Assembly: GCF_000966195.1 (NCBI RefSeq)
Contig: NZ_LAHL01000050.1
Location: 1-37,560, forward strand
Origin: Domibacillus robiginosus
GTDB lineage: Bacteria; Bacillota; Bacilli; Bacillales; Domibacillaceae
DNA: 37,560 nt
Direction: 5' to 3'
The translations under genes and the position numbers were made by a program. A model generated the notes under the pieces. The model was not told the origin of the DNA. It made no database searches and saw only the letters and a list, made by a program, of their open reading frames with translations. Numbering within the stretch: position 1 is the stretch's first letter; every line of letters starts with the position of its first letter. Positions 18,078 through 25,766 of the stretch are shown piece after piece.

Positions 18078-18977
18078 TTACAAATGGCCATCAGAAACCA
18101 GTGCTGCTGCTTTTGCATTGGATTCTACCTGCTCAACATTTTTGCATCCAGGAATAACACTGGTAACGGCTGGATGCTTTAAACACCAGGCCAGTGCCCA
18201 CTCAGCCATATTAACACCCTCCGGTACTTTCTTCTGCCCAATTTCTTCTACCATCTTGAGCACTTTTTCCTGTTCTTGTTTATCCCGATTGTGCCGGACA
18301 TCATTTTTATCAAATATAGAGCCCGGCTTGTATTTACCGCTTAAAAAGCCGCTCGCCAGCGGTACCCGCGCAAGTACTCCAAGGCTTTGTTCTTCACAAG
18401 AGGGGAAAACCTGCTCTTCCGGCACTCGGTCCAAACGATTATAAACAACTTGTATCACTTCAGCATTTACATTGCTCGCTTTGCTTGTTTGATAGATGTT
18501 TGCATTACTTCCAATTGAGATACCCAGATGCCTCACTTTTCCCGATTGAACCTGTTTATCGAGCGCAGTCCAAAGTGCATCATTATCAAACACTTCATCA
18601 CTCCCTGAATGAAATTGGTACACATCTACATAATCAGTTTGAAGTGACTTCAAAGAAAGGTCCAGCTGCTTGATCACCTTTTCTGCCGACCAATGATTGC
18701 TTCTTTCAAAGTTCTGATGAAAATGATGGCCAAATTTCGTAGCTACAATCCAGTCTTCACGCTCATGCCGAATAGCCTGTCCAATCAGGGATTCTGACAA
18801 GTGGTCGCCATAGCATTCCGCTGTATCAATTAAGTTAATGCCCAGCTCTTTCACTTTGCTTAAAATCGCATTTACTTCTTTTTGCTCAAAGTTCTTGCCC
18901 CACTCGCCTCCATACTGCCATGTTCCAATGCCAATAACAGACACATTAAGACCTGTTTTACCAAGCTTGCGATATTT
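18078..18977 (-). CDS. Aldo/keto reductase
   Basis: About 299 aa, AKR (beta/alpha)8 barrel. The catalytic tetrad is D51 and Y56 (DTAECYG), K81 (ATKFG) and H123 (FHSG). NADPH-binding segments near the C-terminus are also present (VIPGCKNVEQVESNA). It likely reduces an aldehyde or ketone; placed between the arabinose and alpha-galactoside loci, it may act on sugars, but this is not shown. I prefer the GTG at 18977 (protein starts at KYRKLGKTG); an earlier GTG at 18992 overlaps the Shine-Dalgarno. Confidence 0.88.
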   Translation of the reverse strand, partial: KYRKLGKTGLNVSVIGIGTWQYGGEWGKNFEQKEVNAILSKVKELGINLIDTAECYGDHLSESLIGQAIRHEREDWIVATKFGHHFHQNFERSNHWSAEKVIKQLDLSLKSLQTDYVDVYQFHSGSDEVFDNDALWTALDKQVQSGKVRHLGISIGSNANIYQTSKASNVNAEVIQVVYNRLDRVPEEQVFPSCEEQSLGVLARVPLASGFLSGKYKPGSIFDKNDVRHNRDKQEQEKVLKMVEEIGQKKVPEGVNMAEWALAWCLKHPAVTSVIPGCKNVEQVESNAKAAALVSDGHL

Positions 18978-19019
18978 CACTTGTTCTCCCACTCCCTTTT
19001 GTAAAAGAATACAACAAGT

Positions 19020-19048
19020 GTAATAGAATGCCCCGATTCAAGCAACAA
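19020..19048 (-). promoter_or_regulatory. Possible promoter of the aldo/keto reductase
   Basis: TTGTTG (19048-19043), 17-nt spacer, TATTAC (19025-19020). Located just past the melC terminator; a weak match. Confidence 0.4.
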
Positions 19049-19054
19049 TCATAC

Positions 19055-19079
19055 AAAAAGCCCGGCAAGATAGCCGGGC
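19055..19079 (-). terminator. melC terminator
   Basis: GCCCGGC (19060-19066) pairs with GCCGGGC (19073-19079), GC-rich stem followed by TTTTTGT on the minus strand. Closes the melREDC operon. Confidence 0.88.
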
Positions 19080-19087
19080 CTTGCTGT

Positions 19088-19918
19088 TTATCCTTTTACA
19101 CTGCCGGCTGCAAGCCCTTCGATAAAGAAGCGCTGCAGGAACAAGAAAACAATAACCATTGGAAGTGATGCCATTAAAGCGGCAGCAGCTACCAGGTTTA
19201 GCTGGCTTGAATTTTGTCCAAAAAACCCGGCCAGCGCCACTGTTAAAGTTTGCACACTTGAATCCTGAAGGAAGAAAATTGCAAATTGATAGTCGTTCCA
19301 AATGTAAACAGAGGAGATAATCAACACGGTCGCAGTAATCGGCTTTAAGAGCGGGAATACGATCCGGAAAAAAACACCAAGTGTACTAGCTCCATCGATA
19401 CGTGCAGCTTCCTCCAGCTCTTTTGGAATTGTTGAACGGATAAAGCCAGCGTAAAGAAAAATGGTCAGCGGCATAAAAGCCGCGACATTATTTAAGATCG
19501 CCACAAGATGGGTGTTCATTAAACCAACGTCGACAACAAGCCGGTACAGGGGAACAAGTGCTGTTAGCGGCGGGATCACCATTACACCGACAAAGAGCAT
19601 ATAAACATATTTATTGAGCTTTGTTGTCCGGCGTGCTAATGCATAGGCGGCCATTGAGCCGAAGAAAATCAATAAAACAGCCGCACAAATGGTAATAATC
19701 GCTGTGTTAATGAATGCATTCCCGAGATTGGCCTGCTCCCAGGCCAGCGCAAAATTCTCAGTGTCAAAAGTTGTTGGGAATGCCCACTTCGAGGTAAAGT
19801 CTCCTACCTTTTTTAAGGATGTGGTGATCAATATATAAAAAGGGACGAGGTGAAAAAGCGTAATCACAAGAGCGAGCCCGGTTAGCAGCCATTTTGTTCT
19901 CGAGGATATTTGTTCCAT
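19088..19918 (-). CDS. melC: Alpha-galactoside ABC transporter permease MelC
   Basis: 276 aa, CUT1 MalG-type permease with six spans. The EAA loop is EEAARIDGASTLGVFFRIVF and the C-terminus FFIEGLAAGSVKG is typical. The start codon ATG shares one base with the melD stop (TAATG). With MelD it forms the channel for melibiose/raffinose-type sugars in B. subtilis. No ATPase gene is present here. Confidence 0.9.
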   Translation of the reverse strand: MEQISSRTKWLLTGLALVITLFHLVPFYILITTSLKKVGDFTSKWAFPTTFDTENFALAWEQANLGNAFINTAIITICAAVLLIFFGSMAAYALARRTTKLNKYVYMLFVGVMVIPPLTALVPLYRLVVDVGLMNTHLVAILNNVAAFMPLTIFLYAGFIRSTIPKELEEAARIDGASTLGVFFRIVFPLLKPITATVLIISSVYIWNDYQFAIFFLQDSSVQTLTVALAGFFGQNSSQLNLVAAAALMASLPMVIVFLFLQRFFIEGLAAGSVKG

Positions 19919-20850
19919 TATGCTTCAACCTCTTTTCGTTTAAAGTAAATAAGTGCAGCCATGCTGATGACTAAAATAATGATCGCCATCAATACGCCCT
20001 GAGTCGCGGCATAGCCTGCATCCTGACGCGCAAAGTAAAGATTGTACATAAAAGTGGACATCGACTGAGAAGCATTACCCGGCCCGCCGTTTGTGAGCGC
20101 TACAATCACATCAAACAGCTTTAATCCACCGATAATATTCAATACCATGTTAATAGTGATAGATGGCATAAGGAGTGGGATGGTGATGTTTTTAAACTTT
20201 TGCCAGCCCGTTGCTCCGTCGATATTCGCTGCTTCATAGTAGTCCTTTGAAATACTTTGCAGTCCTGCCAAATAGATAATCATGGCAATACCAACAAATT
20301 GGAAAGTGTTTACGAATACAATAATGTACGGGTTTACAGCCGGGTTGCCGAGCGCGTTGATCGGCTCTTTACCGAATAGAAGGAAAATATCGTTTAACGC
20401 TCCGCCCTGGTACGCAAAAAAGAAGTACCAGATGTAGCCCATAATGAGCGGGCTGATAATAACAGGCAGGTAGATAACTGTCCGTGTAAAAGAGCGTACT
20501 TTTAAATTGTGATTGAGCAATAAAGCGTAACCCAGCCCGACAATGTTTTGTAAAATCGTACTGCCTATACCATACAGCAATGTATTTTTTACAACGAGCC
20601 ATGTGTCAGGGTCAGCGAACATACGCTTATATTGATCAAGCCCAATGTAATCGTACGTTTGCGAGAATCCGTTCCAGTTGGTAAACGAAATACGAATTCC
20701 ATCTATAAATGGATAGACAATAAACAAAACGACAATCAGGACACTGGGCAAATACATCCACCAAAGAGACGATTCCCGGCGGCTTCTTTTCGATTTGGCA
20801 CTTTTTGTTTTCATGCTTGTTTTTTCCGGTGCTTTCGTCAGTTCGGCCAT
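19918..20850 (-). CDS. melD: Alpha-galactoside ABC transporter permease MelD
   Basis: 310 aa, CUT1 MalF-type permease. It has a basic N-terminal cytoplasmic segment, six spans, and the EAA loop [32 protein letters not shown] precedes ATG 20850. It lies 66 nt downstream of melE with a weak hairpin (CAGGGA 20882-20887 / TCCCTG 20902-20907) between, and overlaps melC by one base. Confidence 0.9.
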   Translation of the reverse strand: MAELTKAPEKTSMKTKSAKSKRSRRESSLWWMYLPSVLIVVLFIVYPFIDGIRISFTNWNGFSQTYDYIGLDQYKRMFADPDTWLVVKNTLLYGIGSTILQNIVGLGYALLLNHNLKVRSFTRTVIYLPVIISPLIMGYIWYFFFAYQGGALNDIFLLFGKEPINALGNPAVNPYIIVFVNTFQFVGIAMIIYLAGLQSISKDYYEAANIDGATGWQKFKNITIPLLMPSITINMVLNIIGGLKLFDVIVALTNGGPGNASQSMSTFMYNLYFARQDAGYAATQGVLMAIIILVISMAALIYFKRKEVEA

Positions 20851-20916
20851 TTTTATCCATCTCCTTTGAGAGCCGGTCGGCCAGGGAAGCAGCTGTCCGC
20901 CTCCCTGTTCCAGCCC

Positions 20917-22179
20917 TTATTCTACTCTTAAGCGCTTATATTCCTGTTCCATTTTCTCGGATACCTCATCCGGCTTCATCGTTCCGGCGATCAATTCCTG
21001 ACCAGTTGCTCCCATTGGGTCCCACATCCCACTTGGCAGGTAGACACGGTCGAAGTATGGCTGAATTTGTGTACCCTCATACTCTTTATAAAATTCGGCA
21101 AAATAGTTGTCTGCGTCTACATTTGTAAGTGCATCCGGAAGAGATGTGCCTTCAGCCAGCTTCTTAGCCACTTCGGGCTGAGCCAAGTAATCAATAAACT
21201 GCTTGGCTTCTTCCTTATGCTCGGAATTTTTAGAGATTGCAAGAGTAAACCGTTCGCCGCCAATCCAGCTTGGTGAGTCTCCTTCATGAATGGCTGGAAC
21301 CGGAATTGTCCCAACTTGAACCTCTGGATTTAATTCGGATACTTCGCGCCCGACTGAGCCATTCAGCATCGTGAAGGCAATTTTGTTTTGCGCCATCAAT
21401 TCAGCGCCCTGTGTTACCTGCGCTGTCAGCACGTCTTTATTTAACAGTCCTTTATCATTCATTTCTTTCAGCTTCTCAGGCAGATATGTGTAGTTAGACC
21501 AGTCAAACGATCCGTCGAGCAGCGCCTCACCATGGCTGTTTTCTTTATCTGTAATAAGAAGAGTTGTAGCGAATTCATCAAAGTACTGGCCGAACTGGCT
21601 TTTATCCGACCCGCCAAGCCAAAATGGTACAACTTCTCCTTTACTTTTCTTTTTCACTTCTTCAAGCGCGGCCATCAATTCATCAAATGTCTTTGGCGGC
21701 TCTATTCCATATTGGTCCAATAACGTTTTATTATAAGACATTCCATCAAGTGCCTGATTGACCGGATAAGCATGAAGCTTTCCTTTATCATCTGTCAGGA
21801 TTGGCTTCATCGCCTCATCAAGGTTCTGGACCCAATCCATATCACTTAAGTCTTCCGTGTACTCCCCATACCGGCTTTTCGCCCAGCCATGTGTATCAAA
21901 AAGATCCGGCATATCATCTGCGGCCATTTTGACGCGTGCTAAATCTTCATAACCGTCACCTGGATACGTATCTTCAATATCAATTTCCGGATGCTCCTTT
22001 TCAAAATCGGCTACAATTTCCTTGAAAATCTGCTGATCTGCTTTTGTTGTCGCCGTTGACATCATCGTCAATTTGACTTGATCGCCGCTTCCACCACTCT
22101 CTGCGCTGTCATTGCCGCAAGCCGACAAAGCCATTATGGCGGATAAAGAAAGAACAGATAATGTGACTTGTTTTTTCAT
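20917..22179 (-). CDS. melE: Alpha-galactoside-binding lipoprotein MelE
   Basis: 420 aa, family 1 solute-binding protein. The lipoprotein signal peptide has lipobox LSAC (C21) and an acidic/serine linker. DLFDTHGWAKSRYGEY and YPVNQALDGMSYNKTLLDQY are typical SBP segments that line the sugar cleft. It starts 28 nt after the melR stop with GGAGGG upstream. It would deliver alpha-galactosides to MelDC. Specificity is inferred from melA and the B. subtilis-like gene order. Confidence 0.9.
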   Translation of the reverse strand: MKKQVTLSVLSLSAIMALSACGNDSAESGGSGDQVKLTMMSTATTKADQQIFKEIVADFEKEHPEIDIEDTYPGDGYEDLARVKMAADDMPDLFDTHGWAKSRYGEYTEDLSDMDWVQNLDEAMKPILTDDKGKLHAYPVNQALDGMSYNKTLLDQYGIEPPKTFDELMAALEEVKKKSKGEVVPFWLGGSDKSQFGQYFDEFATTLLITDKENSHGEALLDGSFDWSNYTYLPEKLKEMNDKGLLNKDVLTAQVTQGAELMAQNKIAFTMLNGSVGREVSELNPEVQVGTIPVPAIHEGDSPSWIGGERFTLAISKNSEHKEEAKQFIDYLAQPEVAKKLAEGTSLPDALTNVDADNYFAEFYKEYEGTQIQPYFDRVYLPSGMWDPMGATGQELIAGTMKPDEVSEKMEQEYKRLRVE

Positions 22180-22206
22180 GGAATTCCCTCCGATTTTCGT
22201 TCGATA

Positions 22207-23277
22207 TTATTGTCGTTCCTGCTGGTGCAGTGCTCCGCAGCTTTCACGTACAATCAGCCCTGTTGGCACCATAATTTTAATCGGCATTTCCCGCCCATCC
22301 AGCCGGTCAAGCATGATCCGGACGCCAAGCCGTCCCATTTCCTCGGTCGGTATTTTAACAGTTGTCAGCGGCGGCGATGTAAATTGAGCCATTTCAATGT
22401 CGTTGAAGCTGACAATCGCAGTGTCATCCGGCACACGAATGCCGGCTTCATGAAGAGCCCGCAGCGCGCCAATGGCCATCGAATCACTGGCAATGAAAAA
22501 AGCGTCCGGCACGTTTCCCTGCTCAATGGCTTCCTTCATTAAATCGTAGCCGGACTGAATCGAATACTCTTTAATAAACAGCAGGCCTGGATCATATAAG
22601 CCACGCTGCTTCAACTTGCTTTCATAAATCGTTTTTCTTGCATCAGGTGTATAAATCTTTTTTAACGATTGCTCCTGCTCGATTGAAATTCTTTCAGTGC
22701 CGCCAATATAACCGATTCTTTTATAACCCTGGGCTGCTAAATGATCCATTGCTTGACTCGCGGCTTTTTCATAATCAAAAATAATCGAATCGTATTGATC
22801 TTCGTAGGCATCCTGATTGATCAACACGATGTTGCGGTTATACTCGCGAATTGTCTGTAAGATCAAGTAATCAATTCTGCCTACTACGAGCAGGCCGTCG
22901 AGCTCAGCCAGTTCTTCTCTTGCTTTTATCATTTGCTGAAGACGGATAAGCTTTAAGGAGCTGATCCCCCGGACTGCACATTCTTTTTCAATGCCTTCAC
23001 GGATAGAAAGCCAGTATGGATCACTTGCTTCTTCTTCTTTTGATTGCAAAAGCACCATACCGATATGAACCGTTTCATGCTTCAGTCTTTCCTGTGTCTG
23101 TGACTGGCTTTGCAGCCGTCTGCTTTTAACCGTCCGGTAGTTCAGCTCTTTTGCTGTATCAAAAATCTTTTGTTTTGTTTCCGGAGAAGCGGAAAGTGTT
23201 TCGTCGTGATTTAACACTCTCGATACGGTTGAAGGAGATACATTTATCCGTTTAGCAATATCTTTGATTGTTACCAT
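22207..23277 (-). CDS. melR: LacI family repressor MelR
   Basis: 356 aa. Helix-turn-helix TIKDIAKRINVSPSTVSRVL (residues 3-22), then hinge and periplasmic-binding-like domain. It is the first gene of melR-melE-melD-melC, the order found in B. subtilis, so it is probably the repressor of this operon and of melA. GAGGGATG precedes ATG. Its promoter carries a cre-like box over the -35 and a large inverted repeat at the transcript start. Confidence 0.88.
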   Translation of the reverse strand: MVTIKDIAKRINVSPSTVSRVLNHDETLSASPETKQKIFDTAKELNYRTVKSRRLQSQSQTQERLKHETVHIGMVLLQSKEEEASDPYWLSIREGIEKECAVRGISSLKLIRLQQMIKAREELAELDGLLVVGRIDYLILQTIREYNRNIVLINQDAYEDQYDSIIFDYEKAASQAMDHLAAQGYKRIGYIGGTERISIEQEQSLKKIYTPDARKTIYESKLKQRGLYDPGLLFIKEYSIQSGYDLMKEAIEQGNVPDAFFIASDSMAIGALRALHEAGIRVPDDTAIVSFNDIEMAQFTSPPLTTVKIPTEEMGRLGVRIMLDRLDGREMPIKIMVPTGLIVRESCGALHQQERQ

Positions 23278-23291
23278 GCGGCATCCCTCAC

Positions 23292-23327
23292 TGATCGTTT
23301 AGTAAATTTTACTTCTTAAAACGATCA
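23292..23327. promoter_or_regulatory. Nested operator at the melR transcript start
   Basis: TGATCGTTT (23292-23300) and AAACGATCA (23319-23327) form a 9-bp inverted repeat that encloses the palindrome AGTAAA-T-TTTACT (23301-23313). The motif TTTAGTAAATTTTA recurs before melA. The position over the start site suits a repressor. Confidence 0.65.
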
Positions 23328-23352
23328 TAACACGTATGATAAGCGCTTACAA
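23324..23352 (-). promoter_or_regulatory. melR promoter with cre-like box
   Basis: TTGTAA (23352-23347), 17-nt spacer, TATGAT (23329-23324). TGTAAGCGCTTATCA (23351-23337, minus) is cre-like with one extra base relative to the consensus and overlaps the -35. Confidence 0.65.
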
Positions 23353-23363
23353 AATATTTTTTC

Positions 23364-23391
23364 GAAAAATCAGACAGTTTTACTGTCTGAT
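23364..23391 (-). terminator. melA terminator with the stop codon in its loop
   Basis: ATCAGACAG / CTGTCTGAT (9 bp) followed by TTTTTC on the minus strand. The loop holds the melA TAA. It separates melA from melREDC. Confidence 0.85.
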
Positions 23392-24705
23392 CGGCTGTTT
23401 AGAAGATTGATATTCCGGCAGCATGTCGCCATGTGCTTCAATTAAGTCATCACACAAGCTGATAATGTCATCCATCGACAGCTCTGCTGCTGTGTGTGGG
23501 TCAAGCATGGCTGCCTGATAAATTTTCTCTGTCGATTTTGTAATCGCTGCTTCAATTGTTAAAAGCTGCGTGTTAATGTTAGAGCGGTTCAACGCCGCAA
23601 GCTGTTCAGGCAGTTCACCCATATAAGCCGGAGTAATACCGTTTCGATTAGCAATGCACGGCACTTCCACCACCGCTTTTTCCGGCAGGTTTGAAATCAG
23701 TCCGCCTGTATTCAGAACATTTCCGCCAAACACAAACGGCTGGTTTGTTTCCATCGCTTCAATAATACGCGAGCCATATTCATGTGAGCGTTCATGATTC
23801 AAGTTTTGGTCATTCATCAGCTCTTCTTTTGTTTTCAGCCAGTTTTCAATCTGCTCTTCGCAGCGGCGCGGGTATTCATCGAGTGGAATATTAAAACGCT
23901 CAATTAATTCTGGGTACTTTTCTTTAATAAAGAACGGATGGTATTCTGCATTATGTTCAGAAGATTCTGTCACATAAAAGCCGAATTTATCCATCAGCTC
24001 GTAACGGACCATGTCATGATGCTTTGTTTGCTGCTTTTCTTTTGCTCTTCTTTTAATTTCTGGATAAAGATCTTTTCCATTGGCTTTGATTTCAAGCAGC
24101 CATGCCATATGGTTAATGCCAGCGATACGCTCTTCGATATTTTCATGCGGAATGTCAAGGTCTTTCAGCAGGTCTCTTGTACATACCTGTACACTGTGGC
24201 AAAGTCCAACCATTTTTACTTTTGTATAGCGGGAAACCGCGCCGGTTAATGTAGCCATTGGATTTGTGTAATTTAGAAGCCATGCATCCGGGCAAACCTC
24301 TTCTATATCCTTTGCAATATCAAGCATAACCGGGATTGTACGCAGCGCCCGGAACAAGCCACCAATACCAATTGTGTCCGCGATTGTCTGACGCAGGCCA
24401 TATTTTTTTGGAATCTCAAAATCGATTACTGTACTTGGCTTGTAGCCTCCAACCTGAATCGCGTTAATCACGTACTTTGCGCCTTTTAATGCTTCTTTAC
24501 GGTCTGTGTATGTGTTGATCGTGACGCCAGCTTTTAGCGTATTCTTCAGCGCGTTAAGCAGTACTTCCGACTCTGACAGGCGATTTTCATCAATATCAAA
24601 CAGCGCAAATTCAAAGTCCTGAAGTGCCGGGGACATCATGCAGTCACCTAATACATTTTTCGTAAAAATCGTGCTTCCTGCACCAATAAACGTAATTTTC
24701 TTCAT
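23380..24705 (-). CDS. melA: Alpha-galactosidase, GH4
   Basis: 441 aa, NAD- and metal-dependent GH4 glycosidase. Residues 1-40 form the Rossmann NAD site (FIGAGSTIF). N148 (NYTNPM), C169-H170 (GLCHS) and H199 (GINHM) provide the substrate and Mn2+ sites. It hydrolyses terminal alpha-galactosides such as melibiose by an oxidation-elimination route in the cytoplasm. GGAGGCGGG precedes ATG. It is transcribed separately, just upstream of melR, and divergently from an AraC-type regulator. Confidence 0.93.
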   Translation of the reverse strand: MKKITFIGAGSTIFTKNVLGDCMMSPALQDFEFALFDIDENRLSESEVLLNALKNTLKAGVTINTYTDRKEALKGAKYVINAIQVGGYKPSTVIDFEIPKKYGLRQTIADTIGIGGLFRALRTIPVMLDIAKDIEEVCPDAWLLNYTNPMATLTGAVSRYTKVKMVGLCHSVQVCTRDLLKDLDIPHENIEERIAGINHMAWLLEIKANGKDLYPEIKRRAKEKQQTKHHDMVRYELMDKFGFYVTESSEHNAEYHPFFIKEKYPELIERFNIPLDEYPRRCEEQIENWLKTKEELMNDQNLNHERSHEYGSRIIEAMETNQPFVFGGNVLNTGGLISNLPEKAVVEVPCIANRNGITPAYMGELPEQLAALNRSNINTQLLTIEAAITKSTEKIYQAAMLDPHTAAELSMDDIISLCDDLIEAHGDMLPEYQSSKQPIRQ

Positions 24706-24731
24706 TTGCCCGCCTCCATTAAAAGTTCATG

Positions 24732-24760
24732 TTGAAATTTTAGTAAATTTTAATTAATGT
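24732..24760 (+). promoter_or_regulatory. Possible promoter of the AraC-type regulator with shared mel motif
   Basis: TTGAAA (24732-24737), 17-nt spacer, TAATGT (24755-24760). The spacer contains TTTAGTAAATTTTAATT (24739-24755), 15 of 17 bases identical to the motif at melR, so one regulator may bind both. Confidence 0.5.
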
Positions 24761-24774
24761 ATTTCTTATACCAA

Positions 24775-24803
24775 ATAATATAACGCTTTCATTTTTTAAA
24801 CAA
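24775..24803 (-). promoter_or_regulatory. melA promoter with cre
   Basis: TTGTTT (24803-24798), 17-nt spacer, TATTAT (24780-24775). TGAAAGCGTTATAT (24791-24778, minus) matches cre at 12 of 14 positions and covers the spacer and -10. Confidence 0.68.
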
Positions 24804-24834
24804 TGGTAAATAAAATCGGAAAAGGGGTAATATA

Positions 24835-25728
24835 TTGTTCTCTCTCCCGAATGATCCTCATCATAGTTTTGTTTATCACCATTCAAAGGAGCCTTTAACA
24901 AATTCAGCCCGTATTGCTTCGATCGGCTTTGAAAAACGCACTTCCACCGATTATTATTGGGACGGGCGCATGCGGCCAAACGACCATAACACGTTTATTT
25001 TTCAATATACCGTAAAAGGCTGGGGAGCAATCCATGTCGGAGACCAGACGATGGCGGTCCGGCCGGGTGAAGCTTTTATCGCAGAAGTTCCGAGTAACCA
25101 TTGCTACTACCTGCCAGCGGAAAGTTCAGAATGGGAGTTTCTCTTTATTACACTGGAAGGAACGAAAGCAAAAGAATGCTGGACTCACTTACTAAACGAG
25201 CTCGGCCCTGTTGTTCAGCTGGCAGATGCTGCTCCGCTTGTTTTTTTGCTGCAGAAAATCTATCAATTTGCCCTGAAAGAAGGTATTGAAGACACATTTA
25301 CTTCTTCTGCCCGCGCGTACGAATTTATTATGGGGCTATACCGGTTTGCCAGAGGACTGGACCAGCCAAAAGCAAGCATTCCGGATGACATCCGGACGGC
25401 GCTGCAATTTATGGCCGCTCATTATGATCAGCCTTTGTCTCTTGACGAAATTGCCCATCATGCCGGGCTTTCCAAGTATTACTTTACAAACAAGTTTCAA
25501 AAGCATATGCACACTACACCGATTCAGCATTTGGCTAAACTCCGTATGCAAAAAGCGATGGAGCTATTAACAACGACAAACAAAACCATTCATGAAATCG
25601 CTCTTCAGACCGGCTATGACAATGCTAACTACTTCAGCAAGGTATTTAAAAAGATGATCGGCATGTCTGCCGACAGCTTTCGTCGTGACAAAAAAATGAC
25701 AGACTTTCAGCACGTTATTATCGATTAA
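24835..25728 (+). CDS. AraC family transcriptional activator
   Basis: 297 aa. The N-terminal cupin-like sugar-sensing domain (residues about 35-120, with GWGAIHVGDQTMAVRPGEAF) is followed by two helix-turn-helix motifs in the C-terminal 100 residues (LSLDEIAHHAGLSKYYFTNK and TIHEIALQTGYDNANYFSKV). It starts with TTG at 24835 after AAAAGGGG, 7 nt upstream; no ATG fits better. Divergent from melA, it is likely an MsmR/RafR-type activator of the alpha-galactoside genes. The locus then has both an activator and a LacI repressor. Confidence 0.88.
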   Translation: MFSLPNDPHHSFVYHHSKEPLTNSARIASIGFEKRTSTDYYWDGRMRPNDHNTFIFQYTVKGWGAIHVGDQTMAVRPGEAFIAEVPSNHCYYLPAESSEWEFLFITLEGTKAKECWTHLLNELGPVVQLADAAPLVFLLQKIYQFALKEGIEDTFTSSARAYEFIMGLYRFARGLDQPKASIPDDIRTALQFMAAHYDQPLSLDEIAHHAGLSKYYFTNKFQKHMHTTPIQHLAKLRMQKAMELLTTTNKTIHEIALQTGYDNANYFSKVFKKMIGMSADSFRRDKKMTDFQHVIID

Positions 25729-25730
25729 GC

Positions 25731-25766
25731 AAAAAAGCTGCTCCGCAATAACGGAGCAGCTTTTTT
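25731..25766. terminator. Bidirectional terminator
   Basis: AAAAAAGCTGCTCCG (25731-25745) pairs perfectly with CGGAGCAGCTTTTTT (25752-25766). U runs on both strands serve the AraC-type gene and the convergent MMPL gene. Confidence 0.92.

Noticed and set aside
24740-25101. Minus-strand open frames across the melA/AraC intergenic region
   Set aside because: They overlap a well-supported AraC-family gene and promoters, with no RBS and no recognisable protein.
25101-25570. Open plus-strand frames inside the AraC-type gene suggesting a frameshift
   Set aside because: The main frame is unbroken from 24835 to 25728 with complete AraC domains; the others are shadows.
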